From NCBI GenBank assembly GCA_963855995.1, contig OY979717.1, forward strand, positions 36,475,497-36,539,496: DNA of 64,000 nt, written 5' to 3'. The translations under genes and the position numbers were made by a program. Below, in pieces: positions 46,800 to 61,200 of this stretch; within the stretch, counting starts at the first letter, position 1, and each line of letters begins with the position of its first letter. The stretch is from Muricea muricata. Lineage: Eukaryota; Cnidaria; Anthozoa; Malacalcyonacea; Plexauridae. The notes below the pieces were generated by a model, which ran no database searches, had not been told where the DNA came from, and saw only the letters and a program-made list of their open reading frames with translations.

Positions 46800-47150
46800 A
46801 GATGTTAACTACGGCTATTGTATAAAAGCAATGTCGACAGGTTTGACTTTACTACGATTACTGTATAAAAGTGATGAGGACTGCTCAACAGGTTTGAGTT
46901 AACTATACGACCATTGAAAAAAGCGATGTCGACAAGTTGAAAGTTTGAGATTAGTACAAATACTTTATAAAAGCGATGTTGACAGGTGGACAGGTTTGAG
47001 TTCGGTACGACGATTTTATAAAAGCGACGTCGACCTGCTGGCAGGTTTAAGTTTAGTATGACGATTTTATAAAAGCGATGTTGACAACTCGACATGTTCG
47101 CAGGTTTAAGTTTAGTATGACGATTTTATAGAAGCGATAATGACATATTG
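46800..47150 (+). repeat. Sub-repeat block of the satellite (example, 7 units)
   Basis: Seven units of about 50 bases, each with a TATAAAAGCGATG-like core, then GTCGACAGGT-like and TTTGAGTT/TTTAAGTT words. Equivalent blocks occur in every monomer (near 48150, 49450, 50785, 52080, 53420, 54700 and onward every 1.28 or 1.34 kb). Reverse frames through them give the recurrent HRFYK..LISN-type peptide and are repeat-derived. Confidence 0.88.
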
Positions 47151-50100
47151 ACAGTTTCGAGTTCTGGTTAGTAGGATAACTGGAAAAAAACGATTTCGAT
47201 CATTACGAGCATGCGTATACAAAGGAATTCGAAATAAATTGAGGGGAAATTCATATGTATTTACAGGTTTTGAGGACGATATTTTTCAACACAAAATCAT
47301 AAATATAGGCATTGAACTGTTATTGCACTTCGCCCCAAATGAGCTCATTTCTTACTCGACTGTTTTAATAGCATAGTCATTGCATATTAAAGAGTTATTT
47401 AAAACAAATGGGATCATGAAAATTCTGTGTCTGCAAAAACACAGCAGAGGAACTGGTGTAACTACTTATCCAAAATTGCAGTAAACAATTGTGGTATCTT
47501 CCCGATTAACGCCCGGTGGTTTTTCCACAACCCCAATGAAACTGTTCCTATCCAGATGTGATGCGAGCGAATAGATGCGATGGTTGAAAAAAATGATAGA
47601 TCGATCTCACAGCATTATGACATTCTGCCTTTCATTAACATTATTTAAACTGATGCAACCTTTTGCATTATAATTTCTGGTTATGCTTCTCTATACAATT
47701 CCTAGTGATATAAAATTTTACATTGTAAAAGTTTTCCTTAAGTAGATAAAAAATCTTCCACAAAAAATTTTACAGCTAATCCGCTTTGAACTTCGATGTA
47801 CGTGTCTCGACGCGTTGTGAATATGAACACAAAACTTATTAATGTTTGACATTTTAGCGCAAAAGAGAAGTGGTTTTTTAAATTTTAATAAAAATTTCGA
47901 ATACTGTTGTGAAAATATACTTAATTACTAAGTAACCAAATTTAACAAAACCCAAGCCAAAACCGAATACAAAGTTTTCTTCCCAGAAGTTAGCGCGGAA
48001 ATATATATGCGAAAATTATTGGTTTATTATTTTAAAACTATTCTACATTATTTCTATGTGGTAAAAAAACGAAAGAACTTGGCTTATGTGCTTTGTAAGA
48101 CATCACCTGCTACGTCAGAGGTGAACGATTTACATGTTAACTACGGCTATTGTATAAAAGTAATGTCGACAGGTTTCACTTTACTACGATTACTGTATAA
48201 AAGCGATGTGGACTGCTCGACAGGTTTGAGTTAACTATACGACCATTGAAAAAAGCGATGTCGACAAGTTGAAAGTTTGAGATTCGTACAAATACTTTAT
48301 AAAAGCGTTGTTGACAGGTGGACAGGTTTGAGTTCGGTACGACGATTTTATAAAAGCGATGTCGACATGCTGGCAGGTTTAGGTTTAGTATGACGATTTT
48401 ATAAAAGCGATGTTGACAGGTTTACAGGTTCGAGTTTTAGCTAGTAGGATTACTGGAAAAAAAAACGACGTCAACCATTACGAGCATGCGTATACCAAGC
48501 AATTGGAACTAAATTGAGGGGAAATTCAGATGTATTTACAGGTTTTGAAGACCATATTTTACCAACACAAAATCATGAAATAGGCGTTGAACTGTTTTTG
48601 CACTTTGCCCCAAATGAGCTCATTTCTCGCTCGACTGGTTTAATAGCGTAGTCATTGTATATTAAAGAGTTATTTAAAACAAATGGAATCATGAAAGTTC
48701 TGTGTCTACAAAAACACAGCAAAGGAACAGGTGTAACTGTTATTCTAAAATTACGGCAAATAATTATGGTATCTTCCCAATTAACGCCCGGTGGTTTTTC
48801 CACAACCCCAATGAAACTGTTCATATCCAGATGTGATGCGAGCGAATAGATGTGATGCGAGCGAATAGATGCGATGGTTGAAAAAAAAGCTACCCGATTG
48901 ATGGATCGATCTTCAGTATTAGGACATTCTGCCTATCATTAATATTATTTAAATGCAAGTTTTTGAACTACAATTCCTGGTCATGCTTCTCTATACAACT
49001 CCTTGTGATATAAATCTTACCTTGTAAAAGTTTTCCTTAACTAGATAAAAAATCTTCCACAAAAAATTTTACAGATAACCCGCTTTGAACTTCGCTGTAC
49101 GTGTCTCGACGCGTTGTGAATATGAACACAAAACTTATTAATGTTTGACATTTTAGCGCAAAAGAGAAGTGTTTTTTTAAATTTTAATAAAAATTTCGAA
49201 TACTGTTGTGAAAATATACTTAATTACTAAGTAACCAAATTTAACAAAACCCAAGCCAAAACCGAATACAAAGTTTTCTTCCCAGAAGTTAGCGCGGAAA
49301 TATATATGCGAAAATTATTGGTTTATTATCTTAAAACTATTCTACATTATTCCTACACGGTAAAAAAACGAAGAAGCTTTGCTTATGTGCTTTGTAAGAC
49401 ATCACCTGTACGTCAGAGGTGAACGATTTACATGTTGACTACGGCTATTGTATAAAAGTAATGTCGACAGGTCTCACTTTACTACGATTACTGTATAAAA
49501 GCGATGTGAACTGCTCGACAGGTTTGAGTTAACTATACGACCATTGAATAAAGCGATGTCGGCAAGTTGAAAGTTTGAGATTAGTAAAAATACTTTATAA
49601 AAGCGATGTTGACAGGTGGACAGGTTTGAGTTCGGTACGACGATTTTATAAAAGCGATGTCGACATGCTGGCAGGTTTAAGTTTAGTATGACGATTTTAT
49701 AGAAGCGATGTTGACAACTCGACATGTTGGCAGGTTTAAGTTTAGTATGACGATTTTATAAAAGCGATGTTGACAGATTGAAAGTTTCGAGTTCTTGTTA
49801 CTAGGATTACAGGAAAAAAACGATTTCGACCATTACGCGCATGCGTATACAAAGGAATTCGAAATAAATTGAGGGGAAATTCAGATGTATTTACAGGTTT
49901 TGAGGACGATATTTTCCAACACAAAATCATAAATATAGGCATTGAACTGTTATTGCACTTTGCCCCAAATGAGCTCATTTTTTGCTCAACTGTTTTAATA
50001 TCATAGTCATTGCATATTAAAAAGTTATTTAAAACAAATCGAATCATGAAAATTCTGTGTCTGCAAAAACACAGCAGAGGAACTGGTGTAACTACTTATC

Positions 50101-52289
50101 CAAAATTGCAGTAAAAAATTGTGGTATCTTCCCCATTAACGCCCGGTGGTTTTTCCACAACCCCAATGAAACTGTTCATATCCAGATGTGATGCGAGCGA
50201 ATAGATGCGATGGTTGAAAAAAAGAGCTACCCGATTGATGGATCGATCTTCAGTATTAGGACATTCTGCCTTTCATTAATATTATTTAAATGCAAGTTCT
50301 TGCATGATAATTTCTGGTCATGCTTCTCTATACAACTCCTTGTGATATAAAATCTTACGTTGTAAAAGTTTTCCCTAAGTAGATAAAAAATCTTCCACAA
50401 AAAATTTTACAGCCAACCCGCTTTGAACTTCGCTGTACGTGTCTCGACGCGTTGTGAATATGAACACAAAACTTATTAATGTTTGACATTTTAGCGCAAA
50501 AGAGAAGTGGTTTTTTAAATTTTAATAAAAATTTCGAATACTGTTGTGAAAATATACTTAATTACTAAGTAACCAAATTTAACAAAACCCAAGCCAAAAC
50601 CGAATACAAAGTTTTCTTCCCAGAAGTTAGCGCGGAAATATATATGCGAAAATTATTGGTTTATTATTTTAAAACTATTCTACATTATTTCTACGTGGTA
50701 AAAAAACGAAAGAACTTGGCTTATGTGCTTTGTAAGACATCACCTGCTACGTCAGAGGTGAACGATTTACATGTTAACTACGGCTAGTGTATAAAAGAAA
50801 TGTCGACAGGTTTCACTTTACTACGATTACTGTATAAAAGCGATGTGGACTGCTCGACAGGTTTGAGTTAACTATACGACCATTGAAAAAAGCGATGTCG
50901 ACAAGTTGAAAGTTTGAGATTAGTACAAATACTTTATAAAAGCGTTGTTGACAGGTGGACAGGTTTGAGTTCGGTACGACGATTTTATAAAAGCGATGTC
51001 TACATGCTGGCAGGTTTAAGTTTAGTATGACGACTTTATAAAAGTGATGTTGACAGGTTTTACAGGTTCGAGTTTTAGTTAGCAGGATTACTGGAACAAA
51101 ACGACGTCAACCATTACGAGCATGCGTATACAAGCAATTCGAACTAAATTGAGGGGAAATTCAGATGTATTTACAGGTTTTGAAGACGATATTTTACCAA
51201 CACAAAATCATGAAATAGGCATTGAACAGTTTTTGCACTTTGCCCCAAATGAGCTCATTTCTTGCTCGACTGGTTTAATAGCGTAGTCATTGTATATTAA
51301 AGAGTTATTTAAAACAAATGGAATCATAAAAGTTCTGTGTCTGCAAAAACACAGCAAAGGAACAGGTGTAACTGTTATTCTAAAATTACAGCAAATAATT
51401 ATGGTACCTTCCTAATTAACGCCCGGTGGTTTTTCCACAACCCCAATGAAACTGTTCATATCCAGATGTGATGCGAGCGAATAGATGTGATGCGAGCGAA
51501 TAGATGCGATGGTTGAAAAAAAAAGCTACCCGATTGATGGATCGATCTTCAGTATTAGGACATTCTGCCTTTCATTAATATTATTTAAATGCAAGTTTTT
51601 GAATTACAATTTCTGGTCATGCTTCTCTATACAACTCCTTGTGATATAAATCTTACCTTGTAAAAGTTTTCCTTAAGTAGATAAAAGATCTTCCACAAAA
51701 AATTTTACAGCCAACCCGCTTTGAACTTCGCTGTACGTGTCTCGACGCGTTGTGAATATGAACACAAAACTTATTAATGTTTGACATTTTAGCGCAAAAG
51801 AGAAGTGGTTTTTTAAATTTTAATAAAAATTTCGAATACTGTTGTGAAAATATACTTAATTACTAAGTAACCAAATTTAACAAAACCCAAGCCAAAACCG
51901 AATACAAAGTTTTCTTCCCAGAAGTTAGCGCGGAAATATATGCGAAAATTATTGGTTTATTATCTTAAAACTATTCTACATTATTCCTACACGGTGAAAA
52001 AACGAAGGAGCTTTCCTTATGTACTTTGTAAGACATCATCTGTACGTCAGAGATGAACGATTTACATGTTGACTACGGCTATTGTATAAAAGTAATGTCG
52101 ACAGGTTTGACTTTACTACGATTACTGTATAAAAGCAATGTGGACTGCTCGACAGGTTTGAGTTAACTATACAACCATTGAAAAAGCGATGTCGACAAGT
52201 TGAAAGTTTGAGATTGGTACAAATACTTTATAAAAGCGATGCTGACAGGTGGACAGGTTTGAGTTCGGTACGACGATTTTATAAAAGCG

Positions 52290-55200
52290 ATGTCGACATG
52301 CTGGCAGGTTTAAGTTTTAGTATGACGATTTTATAGAAGCGATGTTGACAACTCGACATGTTGGCAGGTTTAAGTTTAGTATGACGATTCTATAGAAGCG
52401 ATGTTGACAGATTGAAAGTTTCGAGTTCTGGTTACTAGGATTACAGGAAAAAAACGATTTCGACCATTACGAGCATGCGTATACAAAGGAATTCGAAATA
52501 AATTGAGGGGAAATTCAGATGTATTTACACGTTTTGAGGACGATATTTTCCAACACAAAATCATAAATATAGGCATTGAACTGTTATTGCCCTTTGCCCC
52601 AAATGAGCTCATTTCTTGCTCAACTGTTTTAATATCATAGTCATTGCATATTAAAGAGTTATTTAAAACAAATCGAATCATGAAAATTCTGTGTCTGCAA
52701 AAACACAGCAGAGGAACTGGTGTAACTGCTTATCCAAAATTGCAGTAAAAAATTGTGGTATCTTCCCCATTAACGCCCGGTGGTTTTTCCACAACCCCAA
52801 TGAGCTGTTCATATCCAGTTGTGATGCGAGCGAATAGATGCGATGGTTGAAAAAAAAATGCTACCCGATTGATGGATCGATCTTCAGCATTAGGACATTC
52901 TGCCTTTCATTAATATCATTTAAACTGATGCAACCTTTAACATTATAAATTCTGGTTATGCTTCTCTATACAATTCCTAGTGATATAAAATCTTACCTTG
53001 TAAAAGTTTTCCTTCAGTAGATAAAAAATCTTCCACAAACAATTTTACAGCTAACCCGCTTTGAACTTCGCTGCACGTGTCTCGACGCGCTGTAAATATG
53101 AACACAAAACTTATTAATGTTCGACATTTTAGCGCAAAAGAGAAGTGGTTTTTTAAATTCTATTAAAAATTTCGACTACTGTTGTGAAAATATACTTAAT
53201 TACTAAGTAACCAAATTTAACAAAACCCAAGCCAAAACCGAATTTAAAGTTTTGTTCCCAGAAGTTAGCGCGGAAATAGATATGGAAAAATTACTGGTTT
53301 ATCATCTTAAAACTATTTTACATTATTCCTACGTGGTAAAAAAACGAATGAACTTGGTTTATGTGCTTTGTAAGACATCACCTGCTACGTCAGAGGTGAA
53401 CGATTTACATGTTAACTACGGCTATTGTATAAAAGTAATGTCGACACGTTTCACTTTACTACGATGACTGTATAAAAGCGATGTGGACTGCTCGACAGGT
53501 TTGAGTTAACTATATGACCATTGAAAAAAGCGATGTCGACAAGTTGAAAGTTTGAGATTAGTACAAATACTTTATAAAAGCGATGTTGACAGGTGGACAG
53601 GTTTGAGTTCGGTACGACGATTTTATAAAAGCGATGTCGACATGCTGGCAGGTTTAGGTTTAGTATGACGATTTTATAAAAGCGATGTTGACAGGTTGAC
53701 AGGTTCGAGTCTTAGTTAGTAGGATTACTGGAAAAAAACGACGTCAACCATTACGAGCATGCGTATACCAAGCAATTGGAACTAAATTGAAGGGAAATTC
53801 AGATGTATTTACAGGTTTTGAAGACGATATTTTACCAACACAAAATCATGAAATAGGCGTTGAACTGTTTTTGCACTTTCCCCAAATGAGCTCATTTCTC
53901 GCTCGACTGGTTTAATAGCGTAGTCATTGCATATTAAAGAGTTATTTAAAACAAATGGAATCATGAAAGTTCTGTGTCTGCAAAAACACAGCAGAGGAAC
54001 AGGTGTAACTGTTATTCTAAAATTACGGCAAATAATTTAGGTATCTTCCCAATTAACGCCCGGTGGTTTTTTCACAACCCCAATGAAACTGTTCATATCC
54101 AGATGTGATGCGAGGGGATAGATGCGATGGTTGAGAAAAAAAGCTACCCGATTGATGGATCGATCTTCAGTATTAGGACATTCTGCCTTTCATTAATATT
54201 ATTTAAATGCAAGTTTTTGAATTACAATTTCTGGTCATGCTTCTCTATACAACTCCTTGTGATATAAATCTTACCTTGTAAAAGTTTTCCTTAACTAGAT
54301 AAAAAATCTTCCACAAAAAATTTTACAGATAACCCGCTTTGAACTTCGCTGTACGTGTCTCGACGCGTTGTGAATATGAACACAAAACTTATTAATGTTT
54401 GACATTTTAGCGCAAAAGAGAAGTGGTTTTTTAAATTTTAATAAAAATTTCGAATACTGTTGTGAAAATATACTTAATTACTAAGTAACAAAATTTAACA
54501 AAACCCAAGCCAAAACCGAATACAAAGTTTTCTTCCCAGAAGTTAGCGCGGAAATATATATGCGAAAATTATTGGTTTATTATCTTAAAACTATTCTACA
54601 TTATTCCTACACGGTGAAAAAACGAAGGAGCTTTCCTTATGTGCTTTGTAAGACATCACCTGTACGTCAGAGGTGAACGATTTACATGTTGACTACGGCT
54701 ATTGTATAAAAGTAATGTCGACAGGTTTCACTTTACTACGATGACTGTATAAAAGCGATGTGGACTGCTCGACAGGTTTGAGTTAACTATACGACCATTG
54801 AAAAAAGCGATGTCGACAAGTTGAAAGTTTGAGATTAGTACAAATACTTTATAAAAGCGATGTTGACAGGTGGACAGGTTTGAGTTCGGTACGACGATTT
54901 TATAAAAGCGATGTCGACATGCTGGCAGGTTTAAGTTTTAGTATGACGATTTTATAGAAGCGATGTTGACAACTCGACATGTTGGCAGGTTTAAGTTTAG
55001 TATGACGATTCTATAGAAGCGATGTTGACAGATTGAAAGTTTCGAGTTCTGGTTACTAGGATTACAGGAAAAAAACGATTTCGACCATTACGAGCATGCG
55101 TATACAAAGGAATTCGAAATAAATTGAGGGGAAATTCAGATGTATTTACACGTTTTGAGGACGATATTTTCCAACACAAAATCATAAATATAGGCATTGA

Positions 55201-58200
55201 ACTGTTATTGCCCTTTGCCCCAAATGAGCTCATTTCTTGCTCAACTGTTTTAATATCATAGTCATTGCATATTAAAGAGTTATTTAAAACAAATCGAATC
55301 ATGAAAATTCTGTGTCTGCAAAAACACAGCAGAGGAACTGGTGTAACTGCTTATCCAAAATTGCAGTAAAAAATTGTGGTATCTTCCCCATTAACGCCCG
55401 GTGGTTTTTCCACAACCCCAATGAGCTGTTCATATCCAGTTGTGATGCGAGCGAATAGATGCGATGGTTGAAAAAAAAATGCTACCCGATTGATGGATCG
55501 ATCTTCAGCATTAGGACATTCTGCCTTTCATTAATATCATTTAAACTGATGCAACCTTTAACATTATAAATTCTGGTTATGCTTCTCTATACAATTCCTA
55601 GTGATATAAAATCTTACCTTGTAAAAGTTTTCCTTCAGTAGATAAAAAATCTTCCACAAACAATTTTACAGCTAACCCGCTTTGAACTTCGCTGCACGTG
55701 TCTCGACGCGCTGTAAATATGAACACAAAACTTATTAATGTTCGACATTTTAGCGCAAAAGAGAAGTGGTTTTTTAAATTCTATTAAAAATTTCGACTAC
55801 TGTTGTGAAAATATACTTAATTACTAAGTAACCAAATTTAACAAAACCCAAGCCAAAACCGAATTTAAAGTTTTGTTCCCAGAAGTTAGCGCGGAAATAG
55901 ATATGGAAAAATTACTGGTTTATCATCTTAAAACTATTTTACATTATTCCTACGTGGTAAAAAAACGAATGAACTTGGTTTATGTGCTTTGTAAGACATC
56001 ACCTGCTACGTCAGAGGTGAACGATTTACATGTTAACTACGGCTATTGTATAAAAGTAATGTCGACACGTTTCACTTTACTACGATGACTGTATAAAAGC
56101 GATGTGGACTGCTCGACAGGTTTGAGTTAACTATATGACCATTGAAAAAAGCGATGTCGACAAGTTGAAAGTTTGAGATTAGTACAAATACTTTATAAAA
56201 GCGATGTTGACAGGTGGACAGGTTTGAGTTCGGTACGACGATTTTATAAAGCGATGTCGACATGCTGGCAGGTTTAGGTTTAGTATGACGATTTTATAAA
56301 AGCGATGTTGACAGGTTGACAGGTTCGAGTCTTAGTTAGTAGGATTACTGGAAAAAAACGACGTCAACCATTACGAGCATGCGTATACCAAGCAATTGGA
56401 ACTAAATTGAAGGGAAATTCAGATGTATTTACAGGTTTTGAAGACGATATTTTACCAACACAAAATCATGAAATAGGCGTTGAACTGTTTTTGCACTTTC
56501 CCCAAATGAGCTCATTTCTCGCTCGACTGGTTTAATAGCGTAGTCATTGCATATTAAAGAGTTATTTAAAACAAATGGAATCATGAAAGTTCTGTGTCTG
56601 CAAAAACACAGCAGAGGAACAGGTGTAACTGTTATTCTAAAATTACGGCAAATAATTTAGGTATCTTCCCAATTAACGCCCGGTGGTTTTTTCACAACCC
56701 CAATGAAACTGTTCATATCCAGATGTGATGCGAGGGGATAGATGCGATGGTTGAGAAAAAAAGCTACCCGATTGATGGATCGATCTTCAGTATTAGGACA
56801 TTCTGCCTTTCATTAATATTATTTAAATGCAAGTTTTTGAATTACAATTTCTGGTCATGCTTCTCTATACAACTCCTTGTGATATAAATCTTACCTTGTA
56901 AAAGTTTTCCTTAACTAGATAAAAAATCTTCCACAAAAAATTTTACAGATAACCCGCTTTGAACTTCGCTGTACGTGTCTCGACGCGTTGTGAATATGAA
57001 CACAAAACTTATTAATGTTTGACATTTTAGCGCAAAAGAGAAGTGGTTTTTTAAATTTTAATAAAAATTTCGAATACTGTTGTGAAAATATACTTAATTA
57101 CTAAGTAACAAAATTTAACAAAACCCAAGCCAAAACCGAATACAAAGTTTTCTTCCCAGAAGTTAGCGCGGAAATATATATGCGAAAATTATTGGTTTAT
57201 TATCTTAAAACTATTCTACATTATTCCTACACGGTGAAAAAACGAAGGAGCTTTCCTTATGTGCTTTGTAAGACATCACCTGTACGTCAGAGGTGAACGA
57301 TTTACATGTTGACTACGGCTATTGTATAAAAGTAATGTCGACAGGTTTCACTTTACTACGATGACTGTATAAAAGCGATGTGGACTGCTCGACAGGTTTG
57401 AGTTAACTATACGACCATTGAAAAAAGCGATGTCGACAAGTTGAAAGTTTGAGATTCGTACAAATACTTTATAAAAGCGATGTTGACAGGTGGACAGGTT
57501 TGAGTTCGGTACGACGATTTTATAAAAGCGATGTCGACATGCTGGCAGGTTTAAGTTTTAGTATGACGATTTTATAGAAGCGATGTTGACAACTCGACAT
57601 GTTGGCAGGTTTAAGTTTAGTATGACGATTCTATAGAAGCGATGTTGACAGATTGAAAGTTTCGAGTTCTGGTTACTAGGATTACAGGAAAAAAACGATT
57701 TCGACCATTACGAGCATGCGTATACAAAGGAATTCGAAATAAATTGAGGGGAAATTCAGATGTATTTACACGTTTTGAGGACGATATTTTCCAACACAAA
57801 ATCATAAATATAGGCATTGAACTGTTATTGCCCTTTGCCCCAAATGAGCTCATTTCTTGCTCAACTGTTTTAATATCATAGTCATTGCATATTAAAGAGT
57901 TATTTAAAACAAATCGAATCATGAAAATTCTGTGTCTGCAAAAACACAGCAGAGGAACTGGTGTAACTGCTTATCCAAAATTGCAGTAAAAAATTGTGGT
58001 ATCTTCCCCATTAACGCCCGGTGGTTTTTCCACAACCCCAATGAGCTGTTCATATCCAGTTGTGATGCGAGCGAATAGATGCGATGGTTGAAAAAAAAAT
58101 GCTACCCGATTGATGGATCGATCTTCAGCATTAGGACATTCTGCCTTTCATTAATATCATTTAAACTGATGCAACCTTTAACATTATAAATTCTGGTTAT

Positions 58201-61200
58201 GCTTCTCTATACAATTCCTAGTGATATAAAATCTTACCTTGTAAAAGTTTTCCTTCAGTAGATAAAAAATCTTCCACAAACAATTTTACAGCTAACCCGC
58301 TTTGAACTTCGCTGCACGTGTCTCGACGCGCTGTAAATATGAACACAAAACTTATTAATGTTCGACATTTTAGCGCAAAAGAGAAGTGGTTTTTTAAATT
58401 CTATTAAAAATTTCGACTACTGTTGTGAAAATATACTTAATTACTAAGTAACCAAATTTAACAAAACCCAAGCCAAAACCGAATTTAAAGTTTTGTTCCC
58501 AGAAGTTAGCGCGGAAATAGATATGGAAAAATTACTGGTTTATCATCTTAAAACTATTTTACATTATTCCTACGTGGTAAAAAAACGAATGAACTTGGTT
58601 TATGTGCTTTGTAAGACATCACCTGCTACGTCAGAGGTGAACGATTTACATGTTAACTACGGCTATTGTATAAAAGTAATGTCGACACGTTTCACTTTAC
58701 TACGATGACTGTATAAAAGCGATGTGGACTGCTCGACAGGTTTGAGTTAACTATATGACCATTGAAAAAAGCGATGTCGACAAGTTGAAAGTTTGAGATT
58801 AGTACAAATACTTTATAAAAGCGATGTTGACAGGTGGACAGGTTTGAGTTCGGTACGACGATTTTATAAAAGCGATGTCGACATGCTGGCAGGTTTAGGT
58901 TTAGTATGACGATTTTATAAAAGCGATGTTGACAGGTTGACAGGTTCGAGTCTTAGTTAGTAGGATTACTGGAAAAAAACGACGTCAACCATTACGAGCA
59001 TGCGTATACCAAGCAATTGGAACTAAATTGAAGGGAAATTCAGATGTATTTACAGGTTTTGAAGACGATATTTTACCAACACAAAATCATGAAATAGGCG
59101 TTGAACTGTTTTTGCACTTTCCCCAAATGAGCTCATTTCTCGCTCGACTGGTTTAATAGCGTAGTCATTGCATATTAAAGAGTTATTTAAAACAAATGGA
59201 ATCATGAAAGTTCTGTGTCTGCAAAAACACAGCAGAGGAACAGGTGTAACTGTTATTCTAAAATTACGGCAAATAATTTAGGTATCTTCCCAATTAACGC
59301 CCGGTGGTTTTTTCACAACCCCAATGAAACTGTTCATATCCAGATGTGATGCGAGGGGATAGATGCGATGGTTGAGAAAAAAAGCTACCCGATTGATGGA
59401 TCGATCTTCAGTATTAGGACATTCTGCCTTTCATTAATATTATTTAAATGCAAGTTTTTGAATTACAATTTCTGGTCATGCTTCTCTATACAACTCCTTG
59501 TGATATAAATCTTACCTTGTAAAAGTTTTCCTTAACTAGATAAAAAATCTTCCACAAAAAATTTTACAGATAACCCGCTTTGAACTTCGCTGTACGTGTC
59601 TCGACGCGTTGTGAATATGAACACAAAACTTATTAATGTTTGACATTTTAGCGCAAAAGAGAAGTGGTTTTTTAAATTTTAATAAAAATTTCGAATACTG
59701 TTGTGAAAATATACTTAATTACTAAGTAACAAAATTTAACAAAACCCAAGCCAAAACCGAATACAAAGTTTTCTTCCCAGAAGTTAGCGCGGAAATATAT
59801 ATGCGAAAATTATTGGTTTATTATCTTAAAACTATTCTACATTATTCCTACACGGTGAAAAAACGAAGGAGCTTTCCTTATGTGCTTTGTAAGACATCAC
59901 CTGTACGTCAGAGGTGAACGATTTACATGTTGACTACGGCTATTGTATAAAAGTAATGTCGACAGGTTTCACTTTACTACGATGACTGTATAAAAGCGAT
60001 GTGGACTGCTCGACAGGTTTGAGTTAACTATACGACCATTGAAAAAAGCGATGTCGACAAGTTGAAAGTTTGAGATTCGTACAAATACTTTATAAAAGCG
60101 ATGTTGACAGGTGGACAGGTTTGAGTTCGGTACGACGATTTTATAAAAGCGATGTCGACATGCTGGCAGGTTTAAGTTTTAGTATGACGATTTTATAGAA
60201 GCGATGTTGACAACTCGACATGTTGGCAGGTTTAAGTTTAGTATGACGATTCTATAGAAGCGATGTTGACAGATTGAAAGTTTCGAGTTCTGGTTACTAG
60301 GATTACAGGAAAAAAACGATTTCGACCATTACGAGCATGCGTATACAAAGGAATTCGAAATAAATTGAGGGGAAATTCAGATGTATTTACACGTTTTGAG
60401 GACGATATTTTCCAACACAAAATCATAAATATAGGCATTGAACTGTTATTGCCCTTTGCCCCAAATGAGCTCATTTCTTGCTCAACTGTTTTAATATCAT
60501 AGTCATTGCATATTAAAGAGTTATTTAAAACAAATCGAATCATGAAAATTCTGTGTCTGCAAAAACACAGCAGAGGAACTGGTGTAACTGCTTATCCAAA
60601 ATTGCAGTAAAAAATTGTGGTATCTTCCCCATTAACGCCCGGTGGTTTTTCCACAACCCCAATGAGCTGTTCATATCCAGTTGTGATGCGAGCGAATAGA
60701 TGCGATGGTTGAAAAAAAAATGCTACCCGATTGATGGATCGATCTTCAGCATTAGGACATTCTGCCTTTCATTAATATCATTTAAACTGATGCAACCTTT
60801 AACATTATAAATTCTGGTTATGCTTCTCTATACAATTCCTAGTGATATAAAATCTTACCTTGTAAAAGTTTTCCTTCAGTAGATAAAAAATCTTCCACAA
60901 ACAATTTTACAGCTAACCCGCTTTGAACTTCGCTGCACGTGTCTCGACGCGCTGTAAATATGAACACAAAACTTATTAATGTTCGACATTTTAGCGCAAA
61001 AGAGAAGTGGTTTTTTAAATTCTATTAAAAATTTCGACTACTGTTGTGAAAATATACTTAATTACTAAGTAACCAAATTTAACAAAACCCAAGCCAAAAC
61101 CGAATTTAAAGTTTTGTTCCCAGAAGTTAGCGCGGAAATAGATATGGAAAAATTACTGGTTTATCATCTTAAAACTATTTTACATTATTCCTACGTGGTA